A stretch of 64,000 nucleotides of DNA from Microlunatus panaciterrae. Lineage in GTDB: Bacteria > Actinomycetota > Actinomycetes > Propionibacteriales > Propionibacteriaceae. A program made the translations under genes and the position numbers. The DNA lies in the NCBI RefSeq assembly GCF_016907535.1, contig NZ_JAFBCF010000001.1, positions 2,046,001-2,110,000 of the forward strand, written 5' to 3'. Shown here one piece after another: positions 9,101 through 18,600 of this stretch; the first letter of the stretch is position 1, and each line of letters begins with the position of its first letter. The notes under the pieces were generated by a model that did not search any database, was not told the origin of the DNA, and was given only the letters and a program-made list of their open reading frames with translations.

Positions 9101-12100
9101 GGTACAGGCTCGAGGTGCCCAGGATCGCCAGCGCCTCCTCCGACAACAGACCGCGGGTGATAAGGACGTCCGCTGCCGCGCGCCGGGCCTCGGCCAGCAA
9201 CGCGTGCCGGACCAGCAGCTCAGCCAGGCCGACGTTCGCCAGGTCGTCCTCGGTCCGGGCCCGGACCTCGGTCAGCGCCAGGCTGAGCAGGTTGAGGATC
9301 CAGGTTCCGGTGCCGGTGGTGGTGCCGTGGGCCGGAACCGAGACCACGCCCTGCAACGGCCAGAGCCCGGTGAGCAGCCGCAGCCCGTAGGCGCGGGAGG
9401 TCTGGAGCAGCTCCAGCACAGGCTTCCAGTCCGCCGACGCCTGCCCGGTCGAAGGATCCCGCGGTATCGAGGCGGGTGGTAACCCAAAGGCGGTGCGGAA
9501 GACCTCCTCGAGGTGCTCCATCAGTGCGAACGGCCCCAACGTGGCTGCAGTGTCGACGGAGGTCCCCTCGGTCGGTGGGACGCCGAAGCTCAGTCCGAGG
9601 TCAGGCTGGCCGCGAACCCCGCCACGGTCGGCGACGTTGAGCGCGAAGCGGTAGCTCGACCCGACCGAGGAGAATTCCAGGCCCAGCATCCCGAGGAAAT
9701 GCTGCTGGGCGTCGAAGCCCGGCTGCCCGACCTCGGGGCTGTGCGCGTGCTTGACGGCCGGGCCGCCGTCGGCGCCGAGGCGGATCGTCGACCAGTCCCG
9801 GTTCAGCTGCCGGAACAGCCCGAGCAGGGTGTCCTCAAACTTCTTCTGCCGCGCCCGCTCGGCGGGGGCGGCAGCGTCGAGGCCCGAATCGCGGAGGTCG
9901 GTCCGGAAGCGGCTCAGCGCCAGCACCGGCAGCAGCCCGTACGGCTGGTCGTCGACTCGGATCGCGGGCAGCAGCCCGCGTCCCGAGACATGGGCGAGCG
10001 CGTACCTCCGCAGCCGATCCCGGGCGTCCCGGCTGATGAGCCCGGAGGCCAGTTCCTCCAAGGCGTGCCCGATCGTGCCGGGGTAGAGCACCTGGTTGGC
10101 GAGTAGGGCGTCGTTCGCATCGGTACCGTCGGCGCCGGCAACGTGGGCCAGCACGTCGGTGTCGATCCCGAGAGCCGTCGCCAGACGGCTGCCGTCGGAG
10201 TCGTTGGTCGTCGCGGCGAGTGAGGGCCCGCGCTCGATCGGGTACGCCTGGTCGGGGTCGTCCGTGCTGGAGTAGCCGGCCCGGTCGTCCTCGGTGTTGT
10301 TGGTCGCCGTGCCGACCGGCAGCACCGAAAGGCCATCGGCGGTGTAGTGGTGGGCGTCCAGCATCGCCGTCAGCCGAGCCTCCGCGTCGGCGGCATCACC
10401 GTCGGAGAGGCCGAGGACCAGCAGCTCGTCGAAGCCCTGTTCGGCCTCCTGAGCGGTGATAGTCAGCCGCAGAGCCATCCCCTTGGCCTCGGCCTCGTCG
10501 AAGTCGGACATCCAGCGGAGGCCGTCCGGCACCACCAGATTGCCGTCCTCGTCGAGGCTGAAGGTGTCCCCGCTCGGGTCCAGGCCGAGTTTGAGGTCGG
10601 CCGGGATGGGCCGGCCGGCCGTCACCTTTCCCGCCTTGCCGCCGCTGATGGTGAAGACCGCGAAGCGCTTCGGCAGCACCGTCGAGGAGGCGGCCCGGGT
10701 CCAGGTGCCGCTGCGGGTGCCGACGGTCGGGGTCGTCGGCTGCGGGATCGGCTCCACCGGGATCCGCTGCATCCGGCCGACGAGCTCGTCCAGCAGCTTG
10801 ATCCACTCCGCGGGGACGTTGCTGAAGACCTGGCTGAGGCCGACCAGGGTGGCCCGCTGGGTCTGCAGCCGGGCGGCGATGGTCGTGATCGCAGTGGCCG
10901 GCAACGCCTCGGCGGCCTCGAGAGACGACTGCACCGCCTGCAGGGCCCGGGCGATTGCGGTGAGCTGGCGGTCGGTCAGGGCTCGCCTCGGCCGCAGTAC
11001 CGGAGGGCGCCCAGGGCGCTCGTCCGGCACGGTGCGGTCCCCGCCCAGGACGGCGGCTCGTTTCTCCAGCGCGGTGATCGCGTCACTGATCAGCTTGGCG
11101 GCGGCGGCGCCGGGGGTTGGTCCGGTCTCGGCGGGTTCGAACGGTTCGGTGACCCGGGCGACCCACGCTGCGCGTTGGGTGCTGCGGCCGATGCAGAGCG
11201 CCCGCCAGGCGCCCTTGCGGAGGTCCTCGTCGTCGCCGGCCGCAGCCGTCTCGGTCCAGAAGTGGGCCCCGTCGTTCCGTTCGGTCTCGGTCAGATCTTC
11301 TTCGTGGCTGTCGACGGCGAGCGGTTCGGGGTAGACCCGCACCAGCAGTTGATGGACCGTCCTGGTCGGCCGGGCGAGGGCAAACACGGTCGACGCGGTG
11401 CGATCGGGGACTTTTCGGTCGAGGTCGGGCCGGTCACTCGGGGTGGCCTCGATCTCAGCGCGGAGCTCGGCCGCACCGGGCCGCCCCGCGGCCACCGCGA
11501 GTCGGGCGAGCAGGTCGGCCTTGAGCGCTCCGGGCAGCAGCGTGATCCCTGCGGCTGCTGCCCGCAGGTCGGGGCCGAGGGCGGCCATCGGGTCGGTCAG
11601 CCGGCTGAGGATCAAGTCGGCGGCCTCGGCGGAGGCGATCAGCTGCGACCGGTCCAGCCGCACCACCCGGGCGGCGCCGAGCGCGTCGGCTGTGGTGCCG
11701 TCGCCGATGACGATCCGGTGCCGGGGGCGCCGCCCGGCGGGACCTGCGGTGCCGGCTGCGGGTGCGCCGCCGGGCAGCCCCGGTCGCAGCGGCAGCCCGG
11801 CCGGGGTGCGGCCGAGTTCGCGGGCGGCCTGCGCTCCGGTCCGCAGGCCGAGGTCCGCGACCAACCGCAGCGCGGGCTGGACCCGGCCCGCTATCGCGCG
11901 GAACAGGGCCTCGGCGATGGCGACCTGTTGGTCGAAGGCGGCCAGGAAGCGCTCGCGCTGGTAGTCCGACCGAAGGCCGCCGAGCCCGGCACGCGCCGCA
12001 CCGATCCCCTCGCGCAGTGCCGGCAGGGCCCTGGCCAACCGGCGCTGCTGTTCCGGCGTACCGGCGGTGATCGGCTGCTCCAGTTGGAAACGCAGCCTCT

Positions 12101-12458
12101 CCAGCGTCCCGGCGAAGAGGGTGAGGTCGGTCTCGGTGGCCTTGTAGAGCGGCTCCTCGACCCTCCGTTTGAACGCCGTCTTCTCCTTGACCGTGCCGAC
12201 CAGCTCGGTCGGAAAGCTGCGCTCACGAAGCCGCTGCAGGAGGTCGTCAAGCTGCGCCAGGAGATCGAGCAGGTCGCCGAGGTGGTCGGTGAGATCGGGC
12301 ACCTCGACGGTGGTGAAGCGGGTCTCGACCCGGACCGGGATGAGCACGGCCGGCACCTGAGGGTCGAAGCCGGCCGCGAGCGTCCCCAACGCGGTGACCG
12401 CAGTGGTGGCGGCGGGGTCGGTGGTCAGCGTCGACCAGTCGACGGGGTTGGTGGTCAT
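6198..12458 (-). CDS. giant protein of unknown function (2086 aa)
   Basis: A 2086-residue single ORF. Seen: an N-terminal segment with PAVLIPVRVETRF (about residue 37-49), then an alpha-helical Leu/Glu/Arg-rich stretch of coiled-coil character, then LLVRVYPEPLAVDSHEEDLT with EYW/HFW-like continuation near residue 370-400. Long alpha-helical, Ala/Leu-rich repeats make up the remainder, with GYSSTDDPDQAYPIERGPSL and VDDQPYGLLPV segments around residues 730-850. As I recall, the VRVETRF plus VYPxxLxVDxHE combination marks an uncharacterised family of very large proteins. No enzyme motif, signal peptide or membrane helix is evident. ATG 12458 has GAGG upstream, and it begins 16 nt after the previous gene stops, so the two are likely co-transcribed. 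Confidence 0.85.
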   Translation of the reverse strand: MTTNPVDWSTLTTDPAATTAVTALGTLAAGFDPQVPAVLIPVRVETRFTTVEVPDLTDHLGDLLDLLAQLDDLLQRLRERSFPTELVGTVKEKTAFKRRVEEPLYKATETDLTLFAGTLERLRFQLEQPITAGTPEQQRRLARALPALREGIGAARAGLGGLRSDYQRERFLAAFDQQVAIAEALFRAIAGRVQPALRLVADLGLRTGAQAARELGRTPAGLPLRPGLPGGAPAAGTAGPAGRRPRHRIVIGDGTTADALGAARVVRLDRSQLIASAEAADLILSRLTDPMAALGPDLRAAAAGITLLPGALKADLLARLAVAAGRPGAAELRAEIEATPSDRPDLDRKVPDRTASTVFALARPTRTVHQLLVRVYPEPLAVDSHEEDLTETERNDGAHFWTETAAAGDDEDLRKGAWRALCIGRSTQRAAWVARVTEPFEPAETGPTPGAAAAKLISDAITALEKRAAVLGGDRTVPDERPGRPPVLRPRRALTDRQLTAIARALQAVQSSLEAAEALPATAITTIAARLQTQRATLVGLSQVFSNVPAEWIKLLDELVGRMQRIPVEPIPQPTTPTVGTRSGTWTRAASSTVLPKRFAVFTISGGKAGKVTAGRPIPADLKLGLDPSGDTFSLDEDGNLVVPDGLRWMSDFDEAEAKGMALRLTITAQEAEQGFDELLVLGLSDGDAADAEARLTAMLDAHHYTADGLSVLPVGTATNNTEDDRAGYSSTDDPDQAYPIERGPSLAATTNDSDGSRLATALGIDTDVLAHVAGADGTDANDALLANQVLYPGTIGHALEELASGLISRDARDRLRRYALAHVSGRGLLPAIRVDDQPYGLLPVLALSRFRTDLRDSGLDAAAPAERARQKKFEDTLLGLFRQLNRDWSTIRLGADGGPAVKHAHSPEVGQPGFDAQQHFLGMLGLEFSSVGSSYRFALNVADRGGVRGQPDLGLSFGVPPTEGTSVDTAATLGPFALMEHLEEVFRTAFGLPPASIPRDPSTGQASADWKPVLELLQTSRAYGLRLLTGLWPLQGVVSVPAHGTTTGTGTWILNLLSLALTEVRARTEDDLANVGLAELLVRHALLAEARRAAADVLITRGLLSEEALAILGTSSLYQTWSAGTLSRTSAWGLLFTPVNRLAELGGAGVPVPADLDNRTMAEVVAALRPAVITDHRAAITTFAGLPADRMTALTREHLDLCSYRLDAWLGGLAHRRLQILRARRPRGAQIGAYGWVENLRRKPSAPPATAVPEALAGLPGRPLISDPTGEGFIQTPSPTHAVTAAILRAAYRSQTAEGSFGNEMSVNLSSDRVRVALSLIDGVRAGNDLGALLGYRLERFLHEYYARPDTPQVVELDSAIFPLRRAYPTVAAVAPGAEAVTEPTRYVVDGLALVRTLLDWVEANDPDAEGTLFQTLWAHQAAYPWLTKPGALPPRAETDKLVGVLRGIDAIADALDALADLTISETVHQLVRGNHARAAAVLAALSEGTAIPHPEVTDTPRTGLPISHKLILQLPAMSADPVVGPVGWEAVPMTARAALEPAVNHWLGVLLGDPAKIRIRLNSGGLAPGAALPEVSVADLGLQPLDLVALLADGFDSAVGTLTARVLDQLRPAELPPDQPGVVVADGPQTTATDSWTIESLRAPAWGPLIRSITDVAPLLEAAADLLGKSRPANASDYAAPEFTATAGDGIDVDDLATRVQRLLDGARQDAVALARLLAEDGGLDSAVLDGDPAVWLGTLRTPVPADPAAEHPSAWLPMLDFTSGTPAERAERLARLDAFWAGRDAWRTAAKAAQAYGIRVGLPRRYLSRIQVSTELLQSAEVAFLDLAGRCRTAAATLAAAPEPKPASTWTQAARDLLGDGLTLVPRVGLDPVRADLQTALDSHLVGPDDLDAWLEGAAAVRPGAADLAEVQLLAEALGRHSLTGEVAQLPHVDGTPWLGGALPDPALLTGKVSVVIFGADQLPAAGSTGTALLVDEWSESVPYREEVTGVALHYDQPDSTAPQAILVAVPPVLDQPWTLTDLAATLHDTLEIARNRMVEVEHLGASRYGQLLPLLVGEVVPHAAGSEVAGDRVILDFHQNNP

Positions 12459-12474
12459 CGCGTACCTCTGTCCC

Positions 12475-15400
12475 TCACGTAGTCGCCTGAACGGGGAGCA
12501 TGTCGGTGGCGTGCCGGGCCAGCCAGACGGGGTTCTGGCAGAGAATCGAGGCCAGGTGTGCCGAGGTCTGGCCCCAGTCCGGCAGGCCGCCCGTCGTCGG
12601 GGCCAGGCCGGTGTTGGCGCTGACCAGCACCTGGGTCGGCGGCTGCCCGGCGACCGGCTGCAGGTGCTTCCAGTTAAGGTCGTCCCAGCTGGTCAGGGCC
12701 GGGGCCGGGGTGGACGGGTCCTCATCCAGGTCCAGCCCGAAACGCAATTGCCCGGGGCGCTCCATGAAGCAGAAGAAGAAGCCGGCGTCGGCGGCGGTGC
12801 CGGCGGCCTCCTCAGGCGTCAGCTCGAAGCCGAACAGCGAGATGTCGGGGTCGAGCCGGCCACGGATGACCGGGTAGCGGATCTCACCCGCCTCGTCCAG
12901 GGTGCGGTGACGGCTCGCGCCCGCGCCGGTGTAGCGCCCGTGCTGAGCGAAGACGATGGTGTCAGGAAACTTGACCAGCAACGCGGCGCGCACCACCAGC
13001 ACCAGCAGTCCGGACAGCTGTGGAGCGTTGGTGCCCAGGTCGTGCTCCCAGCCGTGCAGCTCGGGGATGTCCGGCGGCCGATCCACGCCGGCGTCGGCGG
13101 CGTCGAAGAACCGCGCGAAGTAGGTCCCGCGCTGGTCCGTCGGATATTCGTTCCAGAGCAGCTCCCGGGCGAACTCGGTGTTCACCCCCGCCAGCAGCGA
13201 CTCGATGAAGCGCACATTGGGCACCATGAGCGCGATCGACTCCGCGGGGAGGTTGGCGATATTGGGAATGATGTAGTCCTGGCCCAGTTGCGACAGCGGC
13301 GCGAAGAGTGGGTCGTCGAAGGTCGGGTAGGCCATCACCGGCCTGAGCCTGCGGCTGTTGGCCAGGTCCGCCGCCAGATCGTCCACGCCGCCGAGCACGG
13401 TGGCCAGCCGGGCAGGCATCGCCACCCGAGGCCTCAGCTGCAGCGACACCCGCGTGGCCAACGTCGCCGGGGCGGCCAGCGCAGCCGCCGGGGCGGGTAT
13501 CGGCCGGGAGGCCGACAGCGCGGAGAAATCAGCCAGCGCAGCCGCGAAGTCGACAGCGTTGGTCAGCCCTGCCGTCGGCGCCAGTGTCGTGAGCGTGGTG
13601 GCGGTGCTCGGCGCAATCACCACCGAGAGGTAGTTCTTGCCATCGATGGCGGAGCCGTAGTGTTCGGTGAAGATCGCCTCGGGCATCCGCAGGACGGTCG
13701 CCTCGTCGTCGGCGCCCACGTCCACGGTGGTGAGGGCGTCGTTGAGGGCGATCACTTCGGCGCGCAGCTCCGCGTTGCCCGCGGTCGTCGCCGGGTAGGT
13801 GGTGTCCAGCCGCCCCCGAATCGCGGTGTGCAGCTGGTCGATGGTGATGGCGGCCAGGGTGCCGGCCAGCCGGCGTGCCTCCACTTCGTCGCCGGCGAGC
13901 ACCGGGAGCACGTCCCGGCCGCGGGGGAGTTGGGCGGCGACCGCTTGGGCGGCCGTCTGCACCAGCGTCGGCGCGACACTCAGCGCCGGCTCAGGCGCCG
14001 GTGGCGCGGTGGAGACCGCGGTCGCGGGGTCCTCGTTCAGCCGGTTCAACAGCCCGGACTGCAGTTCGCCCGGCAGGCCGGTCGTGATGGTGGTGAGGGA
14101 TCGGATGAGCGGTCGGCGCGGCCGGGTGATGCGCCGGAAGGCCGGCGCCTGCGCCGCCACGGGTACCCGGCTGGCATCCACCACCCCACGGATGCTCGTG
14201 TCGGTCGCATCCGCGGTCCGCAGCCCAGACTGGGCGCCCGCGGTCATGCCGAGCAGCCGGTCGGGACCGGAGTGCGAGATGTGCTTGGCGAAGACACGTT
14301 CGTTGGTGGTCAGCGCCAGGTCAGCCTCCCGGAGCCGCTGGTTGACAGCATCCAGCTCCTCGACCTGCGCCCACGCCCGCTCCATGTACTCCTCGTCGCG
14401 CTGGCGGACGATCTCCGCGCCCAGCCCGGCAGCGGCGCGGTTGCGCGGGTCGAGGTTGAGTTCGGCCAGCCAGCGCAAGGTCGCCGTGGTGGCATCGGCG
14501 ACCCGCTCCAGTGCGGCGTGCTTGCGGGCGTACGCGGGCGGGGTGACGATCGGGTCCTCGTCGGCGCCCGCGCCGGTCTCGCGGAAGTCCACGGCCAGGT
14601 CGACGACCTCACGCAACTGGTTGATGATCGGTGCACCGGGAGACGTGGGGTAGCCGACACGGGTGGCGAAGTCGACCGGCGCCAAAGCGCCCTCGAAGGC
14701 GACTGTGGTCCCCGGCGTCGCCTCCACGCCTGCGCCCGGATCGGAGATGTCCAGGTCACGGGTGCCGAAGCCCTCGGCCTCGATGCGGTACGCCTTCGGC
14801 CGCCGCGCGAGCACCTCGAAGTCGGCCAGTTCGCCGGTCCGGAAGGTCCAGTCATACAGCACCGGGAAGACCCGCGGCTGGCCCTGCCCCCAGGACGGCT
14901 GCTGGGCCGGCACGGTGCCCGGCTCGGCCGGGGTGCCCAGTCCGGCCAGCCGGCCGACCTCGAAGGCGGGCACGACGACGGCCCGATAACCCGTGTTCAG
15001 GTCGAGCCGGCGAGGGCTCAGCAGCCGGGACAGCGCCCGATCGGGGGCGGACCTCACGTAGTCGTCCAGCAGGTCGCCGGGGTCGCCGGCACCCAGGTCG
15101 CCTTGGGTCTGAACGTGGGCCCACGCCCACGTTTCGGTGACCGGTGGCAGCGGGGCTGCGTCAGTGATCGTGAGGATGGCGACCTCGCCGGGGATCGGGG
15201 TCAGTGTGTACTCGCCGTCGGCGAACACCAGCAGCACCAGCCAGGGCCGCAGCTTATGGGCGGCGGTGGCCCGCGCCGGGCTGTACCGCCAGGGGAAGTC
15301 CTCGTCGTAGAACTCGACGTAGGCCAGCTCGCCGGGGCTGGCGTTCACGCTGCCGGGGACCGGCATCGCGCGCAGCACCGTGTCGGGCTTGAGGCTCTTG

Positions 15401-15627
15401 ATGTCGCCCGGCCCGACCAGGGACACCTGCTGGCTGACCACCGCGGGACCCACGGCCGACGCCCCTGGGACCGGCACAGACTCCAGGGTGATCGAGGCAG
15501 TCAGCGTCGCACGGTCCTTCGTACCGGCGTTGGGAGTGGTTCCCAGGTGGTCGACCTGGTCTACACGAGTGGCGATGCCGCGCCGGGACCACGGGAGGAA
15601 GCTGTACTCCGGCAACTCAGTGGACAA
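12475..15627 (-). CDS. large protein of giant-protein cassette, unknown function (~1050 aa)
   Basis: Start chosen at TTG 15627, which overlaps the end of the 2871-aa gene by 11 bases and has a G-rich GGGGGTG site upstream. The frame remains open to 15879, but that part is a Pro/Arg/Ser-rich antisense-like translation. The protein opens with ELPEYSFLPWSRRGIATRVD, then GPGDIKSL, VEFYDEDFPWRYSPA and LRPWLVLLVF (first ~200 residues), a pattern I recall from unannotated giant-protein loci. The middle is helical (ERVADATTATLRWLAELN...), and the C-terminal third has PDIPELHGWEHDLG and FGFELTPEEAAG segments. No catalytic motif, signal peptide or membrane segment is visible. The tight overlap with the gene upstream suggests translational coupling and a joint function. 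Confidence 0.82.
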   Translation of the reverse strand: MSTELPEYSFLPWSRRGIATRVDQVDHLGTTPNAGTKDRATLTASITLESVPVPGASAVGPAVVSQQVSLVGPGDIKSLKPDTVLRAMPVPGSVNASPGELAYVEFYDEDFPWRYSPARATAAHKLRPWLVLLVFADGEYTLTPIPGEVAILTITDAAPLPPVTETWAWAHVQTQGDLGAGDPGDLLDDYVRSAPDRALSRLLSPRRLDLNTGYRAVVVPAFEVGRLAGLGTPAEPGTVPAQQPSWGQGQPRVFPVLYDWTFRTGELADFEVLARRPKAYRIEAEGFGTRDLDISDPGAGVEATPGTTVAFEGALAPVDFATRVGYPTSPGAPIINQLREVVDLAVDFRETGAGADEDPIVTPPAYARKHAALERVADATTATLRWLAELNLDPRNRAAAGLGAEIVRQRDEEYMERAWAQVEELDAVNQRLREADLALTTNERVFAKHISHSGPDRLLGMTAGAQSGLRTADATDTSIRGVVDASRVPVAAQAPAFRRITRPRRPLIRSLTTITTGLPGELQSGLLNRLNEDPATAVSTAPPAPEPALSVAPTLVQTAAQAVAAQLPRGRDVLPVLAGDEVEARRLAGTLAAITIDQLHTAIRGRLDTTYPATTAGNAELRAEVIALNDALTTVDVGADDEATVLRMPEAIFTEHYGSAIDGKNYLSVVIAPSTATTLTTLAPTAGLTNAVDFAAALADFSALSASRPIPAPAAALAAPATLATRVSLQLRPRVAMPARLATVLGGVDDLAADLANSRRLRPVMAYPTFDDPLFAPLSQLGQDYIIPNIANLPAESIALMVPNVRFIESLLAGVNTEFARELLWNEYPTDQRGTYFARFFDAADAGVDRPPDIPELHGWEHDLGTNAPQLSGLLVLVVRAALLVKFPDTIVFAQHGRYTGAGASRHRTLDEAGEIRYPVIRGRLDPDISLFGFELTPEEAAGTAADAGFFFCFMERPGQLRFGLDLDEDPSTPAPALTSWDDLNWKHLQPVAGQPPTQVLVSANTGLAPTTGGLPDWGQTSAHLASILCQNPVWLARHATDMLPVQATT

Positions 15628-18600
15628 CCTGCACCCCCGGGACGATCTGGAAGCGCCGCCCGTCAGCCGGCAAGCCGGCCAGCCGCTGCTCGGCGTCGGT
15701 GCGGGAGAGCAACATGGTGCCCCCGGCCGCGGGCTGACCGTCGGCGCCCAGTGGCACGAGTGAATCCTTGGCCGTGACGGCGTACAGCGGCTCGGCGGCG
15801 GTCGCCGACCGCACCTTGCCGCGCTCGGCACGCTTGGCCTGCAGTCTGGACGGGGCTGAGGAGCCGATCGCACCGCCAACGACCAGCCTGGAGAAGGTCA
15901 ACTGCGGGTTGGCCGGCACGGCGGCGGGAGTCGGGGCCTCCGGGTCGGGGTCGTCGATGACGATCATTTCGTAGGTCTGCGGGTGGTGCAGCACGAAGTC
16001 GGCCTCCAGGGTTTGTCCTGAACTGGCCCGAACGCCGTTCGGCCGGTCCTCGAACGCCGGCGCCTTCAGCAGGTCGGAGCTGGTGCTGGAGAGCCCGGCG
16101 AAGGTGGAGGGGGAGAACGGAGCGGTGACGTCGTCGAAGTCGGCCGCGTCGGTGCCGAACGAGAGACCGGTGATGGTGACCCGCTGGACATCACTCGGCG
16201 GGGTCTTGCCGACCAGGCCGATGTCGGTCTCGAGCGGAATCAGGTTCTCCCTTGCGGACAGCAATCCGCCGGCGTCGACCACCAGCTCGTCACCGGGCAG
16301 CGGCAGCAGCGTCACCCCGGCGGAGGCGGAGGCGGTCAGTTCGGCGGTCCAGTTCAGCGGATCCCGGAACTGGTCGAGCAGCTTCGGCAGTACGGGCTCG
16401 GCCGGGATGCTGGTCTCGTGGGCCTCGCCGAAGGTCGCCTCCACCTCTACGCTGATCTTGAAGAAGAGGATCCTGATGCTGGCCGTGCCGTGCGCGTACC
16501 ACGGGGTCGGGCCGCGCAGCTGCAGGTCCAGGCTGATCGAGCAGACGTCGGTTCCGCCGGCAGTGACGGCGAGCTTGCCCCACATGTGCGCGTCGATCAG
16601 GAACGGCACGAACTGCACCAGCACGTCGAAGCCGAGATCGCCGCTGATCGAGAAGCCGCTGACACCGACGAAGAACTCCAGCTGGGCGCCGAACTGGATG
16701 GTGTTGCTGGTCACCGCGAAGTAGAGCCTCAGCGTCAGCCGTGGGTTGTCCTTGAGCAGCGACAGGCTGAGCCGCCGCATCACCGGCAGTTTGAGGTGCG
16801 CAGCCGGGGTATAGCTGGGGTGGAAGCCGCCGATCGAGACCACCAGGTCGGGCTGGGCCCCCCAGCAGAGCCTGATGGCGATGTCGCCCTCGAGGCTGAG
16901 CTTGAAATCGGCGTAGCCGATGAAGGAGTCGTAGATCGCAGCATCGAAATAGAGCAGGCTGGCACCGACGTCGATGCCGCCGATGAAGGCCACCTTGAGG
17001 TCCACGACGGCTTCGTCCGGGGTGGGCAGTGCCAGCCGCAGCACGCCCAGCAACGCGATGTTGGGCTGCGGGGCGATCTCCAGCACAATCCCGATCTTGA
17101 GCGTCACGAGCGCCGGGTTCATCCAGGTGATCATGGCCATCGGCGCGATCAGGAAATGGCCCTCCTGGGCCGGGAAGGACTCCTCCAGATCGCGGACGAT
17201 CACGTCGATGCGGTTGATGATGTCGGTGGGGAAGAGGATCGAGTCGGCGGTGCCGGTGCGCAACCCGTCTCTAATCCGGTCGACGTCCATGCCGCGGTTG
17301 AGGCCGAGCAGGCCACCGGCGCCGGCGAAGAAGAACCCGTAGCCGAGTGGGATCGGCACCGGCAGCGTGACCGTGATCAACATCAGCAGCGAGAACCCGG
17401 GAGAGCCGTCGGGCTTCTTGGTGGTGATGATCCCTATCGCGGTGAGCGCGAACTTCTCCAGAACCGCGATCTCCAGAGCGCCGACGTAGCGGCCGCGAGC
17501 CTCGTCAACGAGCAGGAAGCCGCCGAGCCGGATCGTGGAAGCATCCAGCGAGAACCCGAAACCGTCGGGTGGCTTGAACGACAGCACTGCACCCGAACCG
17601 GTGATCGTGACCCGCAGCCCGACCCGGTCCACCGTGACCGCAATCGGTCCCAACTCCGCGTTGCCGGAGAGGGCAGCGACCAGGTCGCTCTGTTGCCCGA
17701 AGACCGCGGCCAGGTAGAGCTCGCGGAGGAAGATCACGTCGAAGAGGTTGAGGTTGAGCGGGAACGTCAGTTCGATCCCGTTGTCCAGATCACCAGGTCC
17801 GCCGTGCACCTCGAGCTGGTCGTTGCGGTAGGCGATGGCAGTGGTGAAGCCGGCGCCGAGCTCCTGCGGGATCAGCTTGGCGACGAAGGAGTCGCCGTCG
17901 GAGCCGTTCACCCGGATCGCGGTGTTGATCAGCTCGACCGCTCCGCCCAGGCTGTCGACGGCGAAGGTGGCTCGGCTGGTGGTGGCGTCCCAGAAGGCGA
18001 AGTTGGCGAAGAGAATCGCGGCCACACCACCGAGCTGGACCACGCTGTCGTCGTCGCCACCGAACAGCGGATGCTCATCATCCGCACCGGCGATCTGCAA
18101 GCCGACACCGACCACGTCCAGGCCCGGCGCCGGGGCAACCGGCAGGGCCGGATCAGCTGAAGGTCCGACGACCCAGGCAGTGACCCCGGCGCCGGCGCCG
18201 ATCCAGTCATGCTCGCCGAAGAGCAGGGTCACCGACACGTCGCCCGGGAAGTTCACCGAGCCCTGCAACCGGATGCCGAGTCGACCGGCATCCTCGGCGA
18301 AGCCGAGGTCCAGGTCGTCGGAGATCTTGACGGAGACTGACGACAGCGCCCGCTTCAGGGCTCCCAGCCCTATCACTGACGGCTCAGGGAACTGGTCGAC
18401 GATCTGAACCGCCCCGGTGTCGCTGGTGACCAACCCGGCACCGCGCAGGATGGCCCGTGAGCTCGGCCCACTGGGCCACAGCGGCTGGTTGAGCAGCGTC
18501 TCGACCTGCGGGATGACGTAGCGGGTGATCAGCGGAAGCAGCCAGGAGCCGGCCAGCCGCAGCCCGCCCTCTGCGGTGAGGACGACGTCCGGCGTGGGCA

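Noticed and set aside
6213-9482. Very long plus-strand open frame opposite the 2086-aa gene
   Set aside because: Gly/Arg/Gln/Pro-rich low-information translation in the antisense frame of a high-GC gene, with no ribosome-binding site or family motif. The same reasoning removes 12394-15777 (+), 18833-21664 (+), 10347-12482 (+) and 24412-26535 (-).
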